A stretch of 64,000 nt of DNA from CAZOOK01 sp964581385. Its GTDB lineage: Bacteria; Pseudomonadota; Gammaproteobacteria; Nevskiales; Nevskiaceae. This document shows positions 33,234 through 40,700 of the stretch, piece after piece. The stretch spans positions 1 through 64,000 of the forward strand of contig CAZOOK010000011.1 of the NCBI GenBank assembly GCA_964581385.1. The letters are read 5' to 3'. The notes below the pieces were generated by a model, which saw only the letters and a program-made list of their open reading frames with translations, did not search any database and had not been told where the DNA came from. How positions within the stretch are numbered: position 1 is the stretch's first letter; the number at the start of each line of letters is the position of its first letter. The position numbers and the translations under genes were made by a program.

Positions 33234-34981
33234 AGTCCGACTCGCACGCCGAGATGCAGGTGCACCGGACTGGCACCTTGATCGAGTGGATGCGCGATGT
33301 CGAACATGAAGGCACCGAACGGCGCGCGGTAGCGCAGACCGATCCCGACACCCTCATGGAGACGCACCTGTGGTACATCGTCGGAGCCACCAGCATCGAA
33401 GAATGTAGCGATCGCGTATTTGCGCCACACGTCATAGTCCAGCTCAACACTGCCCGTGGTCATGAATTTCCCGCCGATGATGCGCCCTTTGGCATCCGTG
33501 GGGCCGATGGACTTGTATGCGTAACCCCGCACGCTTTCGTCGCCACCGGCGAAGAAACGTTGCGACGTCGGCAGCTGCGAAAACTGCGACACCATCGTCG
33601 CGCCCTGCTCCACGCGCGCCAGCAGATGCAGGCGCGGCCATAGCGGCACCACGCCGTGCAGCTTGATATCGCCCTGGATGAAGGTCGAATCGGAGAAGAT
33701 CGAGTTGTCCGCGCCATGCAGATCGATAAACACCGACCAGCCGAGGCGCGGATAGATCGGATCATCGGCATCGCTGTGCGAAAAAGAAATACCGGGAATC
33801 AGCAACCGGCTGACCGTCAGTGGCTCATCGGTGAACGCAAACGCATCGCGCGTGTATTCGAGGTAATAGCGCGGGCTCCAGGTACCGAGCCGGCGGCTCA
33901 CGCTGGTGCCAATCGTGTACAGATGCTCGTTGATGTCGGCGACGTCCTCCGTCAGCCCCTGCGCGGTGAAACTGAGGTTGTCGCCGGGACTATGTCCGAT
34001 CGGAATCCGATATTCGGCGGTCGCCGCGCTGATGTTCTGCGACGGTTGCAGCGTGAGGATGAGTTTGTGGCCTTCCTCATTGAGCCGCCGGAACTCGGCG
34101 CCGACCAGACCGCGCACACCAGTGTCGGTGCCGTAGCCGAAACCGAATTTGTAGGCGCGCGGCGGTTTGGAAGCCGTGTGAATGCGGACCGGAACGTGAT
34201 GATCGGCGTCGGCGCGGTCCCGTTGTGGCTCCACTTCGACGGTGCGGAAATAGTCGAGATCGGTCAGTGCGAACTGCGTCCCGAGCAGCTTGTCGGTATC
34301 GAAGGGCTGACCGGGCACCATGGTGATATAGCGGCGCAGAAATACCTCATCGAGATGACCGTCCTGCTCGATGGTGATCTCGCCAAAGTAGTAGCGCGGT
34401 CCGGTGTCGAGCGTGAGCGCGATGGAGGCGGTATTGGCGCTGACATCGACACGCAGTTCTCGGCGCGTGAAATTGGCGTCGAGATAACCATCTGCGTAGG
34501 CCGCTTTCATCAGCTGCGTCTTGGTGTCTTCGTAGTCTCCATGCTTGAGGCGCTCGCCGGTGCGCACACCCGGCTTCTTCACCGCCCGCAGCAGGACCGC
34601 CGAATCCCGGCCGTCGCCGGTGAGCTGGATATCGACATCGGTGATCGTCGTCGGTGGACCGGCATCGACTTCGTAGATCGCCGTCCAGTCCGGCATGGCA
34701 CCGCGCAGCTCGGAACGGACCACTGGGTTGTACCAGCCGAACGGTTGCAGCGCCGCGCGGATATCCGCCTCGCCCTCGTTGAACAGCCGCTGCACTTCGT
34801 AAGAATCGTACTGCCCTTTGGCTGCGTCCACGCCCTTGGCATAGCCGAGCAGTGCGTCCTTCGCGTACGCGTTGTCGCTCTCATCGGAGCCGAGCCCCCG
34901 AATCTGCACATCGACACCGGCCAGCGCGGGGCCGGCAACGACTGCAAGAACCAGGAGGAAAAATGCGCGCGCGAATCTCAT
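33230..34981 (-). CDS. tamA: Outer-membrane translocation and assembly module protein TamA
   Basis: An Omp85-superfamily outer-membrane protein that works with TamB. The 583-aa protein has a signal peptide (FFLLVLAVVAGPALA), three POTRA-like domains (about 20-260; IRAALQPFGWYNPVV, GYLDANFTRRELRVDV, YFGEITIEQDG) and a C-terminal 16-stranded barrel with the conserved RFFAGGDESVRGYAYKSIGP (the VRGY/F motif of Omp85 proteins) and a final strand ending VHLHLGVRVGL. The start was set at ATG 34981; CCCGG and CCGGG arms of a small hairpin lie just upstream, and there is no clear Shine-Dalgarno. Confidence 0.95.
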   Translation of the reverse strand: MRFARAFFLLVLAVVAGPALAGVDVQIRGLGSDESDNAYAKDALLGYAKGVDAAKGQYDSYEVQRLFNEGEADIRAALQPFGWYNPVVRSELRGAMPDWTAIYEVDAGPPTTITDVDIQLTGDGRDSAVLLRAVKKPGVRTGERLKHGDYEDTKTQLMKAAYADGYLDANFTRRELRVDVSANTASIALTLDTGPRYYFGEITIEQDGHLDEVFLRRYITMVPGQPFDTDKLLGTQFALTDLDYFRTVEVEPQRDRADADHHVPVRIHTASKPPRAYKFGFGYGTDTGVRGLVGAEFRRLNEEGHKLILTLQPSQNISAATAEYRIPIGHSPGDNLSFTAQGLTEDVADINEHLYTIGTSVSRRLGTWSPRYYLEYTRDAFAFTDEPLTVSRLLIPGISFSHSDADDPIYPRLGWSVFIDLHGADNSIFSDSTFIQGDIKLHGVVPLWPRLHLLARVEQGATMVSQFSQLPTSQRFFAGGDESVRGYAYKSIGPTDAKGRIIGGKFMTTGSVELDYDVWRKYAIATFFDAGGSDDVPQVRLHEGVGIGLRYRAPFGAFMFDIAHPLDQGASPVHLHLGVRVGL

Positions 34982-35060
34982 TACCCGGAATATTACCGGG
35001 CTCGCCGCTGGATGCACTCTATCGAGATGGGTATAAGCGAAGCGCCAATGCCGGAAACCC

Positions 35061-35939
35061 TCACTTCAGATCGTACCGATCCACCGCGTACCCGAGCGCG
35101 CGCAGACGTCCGATCAACCCATCCGGTCCGACGCAATGTGCGGCGCCGACGACGACCAGTTGCGATTGCGACGCGGCGTAGATTCCCGGCAGTTCGTCCA
35201 TCCAGGCGCGGTTGCGCGCGGCGAGCAGGCGCTCGTAAAACATCGGATAACGGTCGCGCATATCGTTGACGAGCGTGCCGAGCGCGGAGATGTCGTTGCG
35301 ACGCCAGGCCTTGTAGATCGCCTGCGGCGAATCGGGACCGTTGTCGTCATCGTCAATGCTCGCGGCGAGCACCTCCTTCGCCATTGCGTTGGACATGTCC
35401 GTGAACAATGCGATCTGCGATTCCGCGGGCTCCAGTCCGCGGCGTGGCTTGCCGTCGCGTCCCGCGCGCTCATAGAGCTGTTCGTCGATGCCGGCGGCAC
35501 CGACGAAGCCGGCCTTGCTGAACGCCGCCAGTTCCATGAACAGCCCGCACGACCACGCGTGCAACGCATCGCAGAACGACGCCGGCAGGCCGCGCGACTT
35601 GAGCCGCGCCTGCGTACGCGCGTACAGCGTCGGCCCGACTTCGGCAGATAACCCACCGCTGCCGGCGCGGCCGCTCAGGAGCAGACGCTGCTGCAGGTCG
35701 GTGCTTTTCAGCGCGTCGAGATCGCTCTCGAAAACCAGTCCCCGTGCGCGCGCATACACAGTGTCGATTGCCACCGGCAGATCGGCGGCATCTTCTGGCA
35801 ACAAATGCACTGAGCCGAGCAGGTAATGCGGAGTGCCGCCGGCCTTCTGCACTTGCCATAGGAATGGTGCGTCAACGGCATCAGCGGCCGGCGACAGCAA
35901 TATCAAGACCAACGCGAACGTAGTGCGAATGATCTTCAT
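35061..35939 (-). CDS. TraB/GumN-family periplasmic protein
   Basis: A 292-aa exported protein of the TraB/PrgY/GumN family, which has a Tiki-like erythromycin-esterase-related fold; the Tiki members are metalloproteases. Signal peptide FALVLILLSPAADA, then HYLLGSVHLLPEDA (the GSxH motif), VFESDLDAL (acidic residue), ARNRAWMDELP and VVVGAAHCVGPDGL near the C-terminus, the conserved positions of the family. The bacterial role is undefined; GumN itself lies in the xanthan cluster. It overlaps the ttcA stop by four bases, so it is co-transcribed with ttcA. Confidence 0.86.
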   Translation of the reverse strand: MKIIRTTFALVLILLSPAADAVDAPFLWQVQKAGGTPHYLLGSVHLLPEDAADLPVAIDTVYARARGLVFESDLDALKSTDLQQRLLLSGRAGSGGLSAEVGPTLYARTQARLKSRGLPASFCDALHAWSCGLFMELAAFSKAGFVGAAGIDEQLYERAGRDGKPRRGLEPAESQIALFTDMSNAMAKEVLAASIDDDDNGPDSPQAIYKAWRRNDISALGTLVNDMRDRYPMFYERLLAARNRAWMDELPGIYAASQSQLVVVGAAHCVGPDGLIGRLRALGYAVDRYDLK

Positions 35940-36793
35940 TCGAGATTTTCGCCGCCGCCGATCAGCCAGTTGCGGTTGGCACCAGCGCCGCCGTCGAGGC
36001 CGGCGAAGTCGAATAGCTTGGGGTCGGCGAGCTGGCTCGGCGCAACGTTGCGCAGCGCCGCGAAGATGTGTTCGACACGGCCGGGGTTCTGGCGTTCCCA
36101 GTCGTCGAGCATGCGCCTCACCACCTTACGCTGGAGATTTTCCTGCGAGCCGCAAAGATTGCACGGGATGATCGGGAAACCGCGCACGTCCGCATAAGCG
36201 GCGATATCGGCTTCGCACGCATACGCGAGCGGACGGATGACGACGTGGTTGCCGTCATCGCTCTTCAGCTTCGGCGGCATTGCCGACAGCTTGCCGCCGT
36301 AGAAAAGGTTGAGAAAGAACGTTGCGAGGATGTCATCGCGGTGATGGCCAAGCGCAATCTTGTTGAACCCCTGCGCCTCAGCGTAGTTGTACAGTGCGCC
36401 GCGCCGCAACCGGGAGCACAACGAGCACATCGTCTTGCCTTCCGGAATCACACGCTTGACCACGGAATACGTGTCCTGCTCGATCTGGCGGAATTCTATC
36501 CCGCGCTCTGCGCACCAGTTCGGCAGCACTTCCGCCGGGAAGTCCGGCTGCTTCTGGTCGAGATTGACCGCGACTAGCTCGAACTCCACCGGCGCCGACG
36601 CGCGCAGTTGCATCAGCACGTCAAGCATCGTGTACGAATCCTTACCGCCGGATAGGCACACCATCACGCGGTCACCGGGCGCGATCATCGCGTAATCCTG
36701 AATCGCCTGACCGACGAGGCGACGCAAGCGCTTGGCCAGCTTGTTGTGCTCGGTACGCAGTTTGAGTTTTTCGGTGGTTGCAGTCATGACCAT
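35936..36793 (-). CDS. ttcA: tRNA 2-thiocytidine(32) synthetase TtcA
   Basis: Thiolates cytidine 32 of certain tRNAs using ATP and an iron-sulfur cluster. The 285-aa protein has the PP-loop SGGKDS (about 48-53), VAVNLDQKQP, the cysteine pair MCSLCSRLRRG (Cys123, Cys126), ALGHHRDDILATFFLNLFYGGK and IIPCNLCGSQENLQR, a full TtcA set. The ATG at 36793 overlaps the stop of the POT gene by one base; ATG 36787 is an alternative. Middle gene of the POT-ttcA-TraB series. Confidence 0.95.
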   Translation of the reverse strand: MVMTATTEKLKLRTEHNKLAKRLRRLVGQAIQDYAMIAPGDRVMVCLSGGKDSYTMLDVLMQLRASAPVEFELVAVNLDQKQPDFPAEVLPNWCAERGIEFRQIEQDTYSVVKRVIPEGKTMCSLCSRLRRGALYNYAEAQGFNKIALGHHRDDILATFFLNLFYGGKLSAMPPKLKSDDGNHVVIRPLAYACEADIAAYADVRGFPIIPCNLCGSQENLQRKVVRRMLDDWERQNPGRVEHIFAALRNVAPSQLADPKLFDFAGLDGGAGANRNWLIGGGENLE

Positions 36794-38382
36794 CAAGCCG
36801 CGGTTGCAGACGCCGAGCCATCGTGACGCACATAGCTACGTTCGCGATAGATCATTGCGACGAAAATAAACAGTATCGCCGCCACCACCATAATCGCGGC
36901 GAAGAACAGGAAGTAAATCGGGCCGACCAGCGCATACGTCGAGACCTGCGCAGCGACCGCGTCGAAGTGGCCGCGGCTGGCCACGGGCTTGCGCTCGATC
37001 GCATCCATCAGCTCGACGCGGTTACCGGCGCCATCGATCGCCGCGATCAGATAAGTGCCTTCGAGCGTGCCGGCCTTGCCATCGACGCTCATCGTCTCGA
37101 TACCGGTTTTGCCCGCGAAATCGATTTTCTGGCCAACGACGAACGGCGATACATCGGTGAGTTGCACCCAGGTCTCAGCGCCGGTTTCGATCGCCGTCGC
37201 CGCTAGCGGCCGCACCATGTAGTGATTCACGCCGGCAGTGAACAGATTGCCGAGACTGACCGACAAATAGAACAACGCCATGATGAAGCTCTTCATGCGC
37301 AGCGGTGCCTGCCGGTACGAAAACTCCAGTCCCGTGATCGACACCAGCACCTCGCCGGCTGTGAGCAGCGCATAGGCGAAAATCTGCCACCACACGTCGA
37401 CGACATGGCCACTCTGGATGCGCGCTTCGATCCATGCGACGACGACAAACGAGCTAGCGGTGACAAACAGTCCGATGCCGATCTTGCGCAGCGGCGTAAC
37501 CGTGAAGAATTTCTCCCAGAACGGATAGAAAACATAGCTGAACAGCGGCACCAGAATCAGAATGAACAGTGCGTTGACTACCTGAATCTGTGCGGGCAGG
37601 AGCACCAGCCCGAAACCGAGATTCTTGTTCATCAGCGACGACTGCGCCTGCAAGGTCCAGGTCGTACCGTTGCTCTGGTCCCAGAGCGCCCAGAAGAATG
37701 CGATGAACAGATAAATCACCAGCAGATTGACGATGGTTTTCAGTCCGCTTGCGCTGAGAACGTCCGTGAGCCACGCACGTCCGGCCGGCGGCACTACCGC
37801 GAAACGTCCGCGGCCTGACCAGAACACCAGCACCGCGGTGAACATCACTATTCCCGGCACCCCGAACGCGAGACGCGGACCATAGTGTGGCAGCAGGATC
37901 GGACACAACCAGATCGAAATCAGCGAGCCGGCATTGATCGACAGATAAAACCAGGAGAACGCGCGCTCGATCAGATGCGCATTCTTATCCGTGAACTGAT
38001 CGCCGACGTTGGTCGATACGCAGGGCTTGATTCCACCCGTGCCGAACGCGATCAGGAACAGTCCCATTGCCAGCGTCTGTGCGCCTGCGCCAAATGCGAG
38101 CACCGCACAGCCGGCGCAATACACGAGCGAAAACAGAACGATGGTGCGGAACTTGGCGAGGAACACATCCGACACCACCGCACCGAGCAATGGAAAGAAA
38201 TACGCACCCGACTTGAACAGCGACTGCCACGTGGTTGCCTGCGCCTCGCCGAAGTGCAGGAAATTCACCATGTACACCGACAGGATCGAATTGATCCCGT
38301 AAAAGCAGAAACGCTCCGCGAACTCGTTGACGACGATGTTCGGGATGCCGGGCGGCATGCGCTCCGTGGTGGAATGGGTCAT
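36793..38382 (-). CDS. POT/PTR2-family proton-coupled oligopeptide transporter
   Basis: A 529-aa inner-membrane symporter of the major facilitator superfamily. The first helix has NEFAERFCFYGINSILSVYM, containing the ExxER motif of proton-coupled peptide transporters; further marks are GAYFFPLLGAVVSDVFLAKFRTIV, GTGGIKPCVSTNVGDQF and FSWFYLSINAGSLIS (PTR2 signature regions). About 14 hydrophobic segments. Between the last helices there is a roughly 90-residue soluble insertion (about 410-490, VGQKIDFAGKTGIETMSVDG...) not usual in the family. ATG 38382 was chosen; the frame is open 12 codons upstream. Confidence 0.9.
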   Translation of the reverse strand: MTHSTTERMPPGIPNIVVNEFAERFCFYGINSILSVYMVNFLHFGEAQATTWQSLFKSGAYFFPLLGAVVSDVFLAKFRTIVLFSLVYCAGCAVLAFGAGAQTLAMGLFLIAFGTGGIKPCVSTNVGDQFTDKNAHLIERAFSWFYLSINAGSLISIWLCPILLPHYGPRLAFGVPGIVMFTAVLVFWSGRGRFAVVPPAGRAWLTDVLSASGLKTIVNLLVIYLFIAFFWALWDQSNGTTWTLQAQSSLMNKNLGFGLVLLPAQIQVVNALFILILVPLFSYVFYPFWEKFFTVTPLRKIGIGLFVTASSFVVVAWIEARIQSGHVVDVWWQIFAYALLTAGEVLVSITGLEFSYRQAPLRMKSFIMALFYLSVSLGNLFTAGVNHYMVRPLAATAIETGAETWVQLTDVSPFVVGQKIDFAGKTGIETMSVDGKAGTLEGTYLIAAIDGAGNRVELMDAIERKPVASRGHFDAVAAQVSTYALVGPIYFLFFAAIMVVAAILFIFVAMIYRERSYVRHDGSASATAA

Positions 38383-38463
38383 GAAATCTGGGCGACAGCG
38401 AGAAGGTGCGGGGCGCATTGTCGCATGCGCGCTGCCGCGTGCCGCGATTGCAAAATGCAGAAC

Positions 38464-39420
38464 TTAGCTGTTACGCGCAGCTCGGCGTTTGCGCACTGCA
38501 AACAGTACGCCCATCAGTGCCAGTACCGGCATCGAGAAGGCGCCGCCGGTGGGGTCCGAAGTGCCAGCCATGGCGTTCGATGAGGTCGGTCCGCCGGAAC
38601 CTGTATTGCTGCCCGAGGTGTTGCCTGAGCTCGCGACAGTCAGATCCGATGGCGTCAGCGGCACTGACACCGATTCGCCGGAATTGGCCAACGTCACGCC
38701 GGGAGCGATGGAGATCGCACTTTCGGGAATCAGATTTCCTTCAATGGTGGAAGCGTTGAGACTGTTCGTAGTGATGGAGACGCCCGATGAATAAGGATTC
38801 ACGGAAACTCCAAAATTGTTCCATCCGATCGACAGTGGACCGTCCAAAGTGAAATTAACGGTCGATGCGGAAATCGAAGTATCGTTGCTGATCGACAGCT
38901 CAGCACTGGCCGTGAAATCGAGTTCCGACGCGACCGATATTATTCCGCCGGCTGTGAGAGAGTTCCCGGCCATCAAATCGGCCGAGTCCGCACTGATCGT
39001 GACATTCCCAGTAGAAATCGAGCCGCCCGTGGCACTGATGCTGACCGAGCCGCCTGCCGTCAGATTGCCGCCGTTCGTGATGTCGCCACCGGTGCTCACG
39101 ATGCTGATCGAACCACTCGCCACGAGATCGCTAGCGACCGACAGATCGCCGCCCGCCGTGAGCGCAAGCGCCGCCGTCGAAAACTGGACGCTGTCGATCG
39201 AAAGCTTGCCCGTTGCCGTTACGCTGATTCCGGAATCAGCCGACAGAATCCCGCCCTGCAACGACAGATCGCCGTTGCAGTCGATCGTCAGCGCGTCCGC
39301 GATATTCGTGGTCAGCGTCCCCGAACAATTCACATTCTCAATGGCGTCGACCGGCGCATCTGCGTGAGCCAGCGCCGGCAGCAGAATGGCGGCACCGACC
39401 AAGAATCCCGAAATACGCAT
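38464..39420 (-). CDS. Secreted repetitive beta-rich protein with C-terminal membrane anchor/sorting signal
   Basis: A 318-aa exported protein. Signal peptide MRISGFLVGAAILLPALAHA. The body is a run of short, degenerate repeats of about 17-22 residues rich in Gly, Ser, Ala, Thr and Asn (SISIVSTGGDITNGGNLTAGG, SVSISATGGSISTGN and similar), as in parallel beta-helix adhesins. A Ser/Gly linker leads to the end: TGGAFSMPVLALMGVLFAVRKRRAARN, a Gly-Gly, hydrophobic helix and basic tail as in GlyGly-CTERM (rhombosortase) sorting signals. Only three or four Cys. Likely surface exposed. Start ATG 39420, with GGAG 11 nt upstream; GTG 39432 is possible. Confidence 0.75.
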   Translation of the reverse strand: MRISGFLVGAAILLPALAHADAPVDAIENVNCSGTLTTNIADALTIDCNGDLSLQGGILSADSGISVTATGKLSIDSVQFSTAALALTAGGDLSVASDLVASGSISIVSTGGDITNGGNLTAGGSVSISATGGSISTGNVTISADSADLMAGNSLTAGGIISVASELDFTASAELSISNDTSISASTVNFTLDGPLSIGWNNFGVSVNPYSSGVSITTNSLNASTIEGNLIPESAISIAPGVTLANSGESVSVPLTPSDLTVASSGNTSGSNTGSGGPTSSNAMAGTSDPTGGAFSMPVLALMGVLFAVRKRRAARNS

Positions 39421-39610
39421 CACACGCTTCACTCCGTATGCGGGCCGCTCCCTCGATCGGTTCGGCTCCACGCGGGAGAATTCTGCCCGACGGCATGATG
39501 GGCGGTCGAGTCGGTAATTCATCGCATCCAATCAGCAGGATTTCAGTCACGGCGGTCTGGCCGGTCCTGATAAAGTGTCTTCAGTTTCAACATGGATTCG
39601 GGCAAAAGCG

Positions 39611-40084
39611 ATGCGTGGAGTTGCTTGGGTGATTTTCGCGGTGGCGGCGCTGCAAGCGGGAGCCGCCAGCGCCGATATGTACAAATGGGCCGACGCCCAG
39701 GGGCAAACGCACTTCGACGACCACCCGCCAGCCACCGGCAAAAGTGAGCGGGTGATTCCGAGCGTGAATACTTATTCCGACACTGAGGTTATGAAGAGTG
39801 ACTGGGCCCCGTCGGACGGCTCGCAAGCGGCACCGCCGGCGCAGAAGGTAGTCATGTACAGCGCGAGCTGGTGCGGTATCTGTCGCAAGGCGCGTACGTA
39901 TTTCCAGCGCAACAACATTCCTTTTGTCGAATATGACGTGGAAACTTCGGACAAAGGACGCGCCGACTATCGCGCGCTGCACGGACACGGCGTGCCGATC
40001 ATTCTCGTCGGTAGCCAGCGCATGAACGGTTTTGACGCGCGTGACTTCAACCAGATGTATCAGTCCGCGTCCGGCAGCTCGTAG
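39611..40084 (+). CDS. Exported DUF4124 + glutaredoxin-domain protein
   Basis: A 157-aa two-domain protein. After a signal peptide (VAWVIFAVAALQAGAASA) comes a DUF4124 segment (DMYKWADAQGQTHFDDHPP), then from about residue 80 a glutaredoxin-like domain: VVMYSASWCGICRKARTYFQRNNIPFVEYDVET with a CGIC active site, and a cis-Pro in GHGVPIILVGSQRMNGFD. It probably acts on protein or small-molecule thiols in the periplasm. DUF4124 N-terminal modules are common in exported proteins of this group. The gene lies 22 nt ahead of a DUF1289 gene. Confidence 0.88.
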   Translation: MRGVAWVIFAVAALQAGAASADMYKWADAQGQTHFDDHPPATGKSERVIPSVNTYSDTEVMKSDWAPSDGSQAAPPAQKVVMYSASWCGICRKARTYFQRNNIPFVEYDVETSDKGRADYRALHGHGVPIILVGSQRMNGFDARDFNQMYQSASGSS

Positions 40085-40106
40085 CACTCCGCAACCGGAT
40101 TCCGCG

Positions 40107-40346
40107 ATGACTTCCACAGATTCTCCGGACACTCCCGTTGCCAGCCCTTGCATCGGCACCTGCACCCTCAATTCCGCGAGCGTGTGCATCGGTTGCGGAC
40201 GCAGCATCGGCGAAATCGCGCAGTGGTCGCAGGCGAGCGAGGCCCGGCGACGCATCATCGTGGGCGCCGCACAGCGGCGGCTGAGGGAATTGTGTGGGCC
40301 AACAGATACTGCGCCGACAGCATCGGGACCCCCGGTATCCAGCTGA
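40107..40346 (+). CDS. DUF1289-family small protein
   Basis: A 79-aa protein with SPCIGTCTLNSASVCIGCGRSIGEIAQWSQASEARRR, which is the DUF1289 signature: four cysteines in a C-x3-C...C-x2-C pattern followed by an acidic EI-x-W helix. The cysteines look like a small metal site. The function of the family is unknown. It follows the glutaredoxin-like gene closely and may share its transcript. Confidence 0.85.
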   Translation: MTSTDSPDTPVASPCIGTCTLNSASVCIGCGRSIGEIAQWSQASEARRRIIVGAAQRRLRELCGPTDTAPTASGPPVSS

Positions 40347-40700
40347 AGACATGTTCGCCCGTTTCACCGATCCGATACGGGGTTACCAACAATCACATGT
40401 TGTGGCCTGTCGTCAAACGCCCTGATCGCTGCGGTGCACAACGGAAATCTTGGTGCCGCTGACGGCACCGGCCCACTCCTCTAACCGCTGGGAGTACCGA
40501 AGTCGTCCGCTCGACGCCTGTTCTTCGCTTTCCGGCTTCCGCGATCCGCTAAATAGCATTGGAGAACTTCGGCTCGTCGATAACAAGCCGCAGCGAACCG
40601 CGCGCGGGGATGTCCAGGCGTTTTGATCTGGGGTCTTTGCGGGACCTGTCCAATTGCCGGTGACTGTGTGACGACAACTCGAGACAGCTGTACAGCGACT
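40347..40700. other. Non-coding gap before the tandem GGDEF gene
   Basis: About 350 nt with no supportable gene. A perfect 7-bp hairpin (GGTGCCG, CTGA, CGGCACC) occupies 40452-40469 but has no T-run on either side. The gap should hold the promoter of the tandem GGDEF gene; I see no convincing -35/-10 pair. Confidence 0.4.

Noticed and set aside
33656..35269. A 537-codon open frame on the plus strand opposite tamA.
   Set aside because: It is the antisense of a well-supported tamA, has no recognisable motifs, and arises from high-GC codon structure.
40452..40469. Hairpin in the gap before the tandem GGDEF gene as a Rho-independent terminator.
   Set aside because: No T-run follows on either strand.
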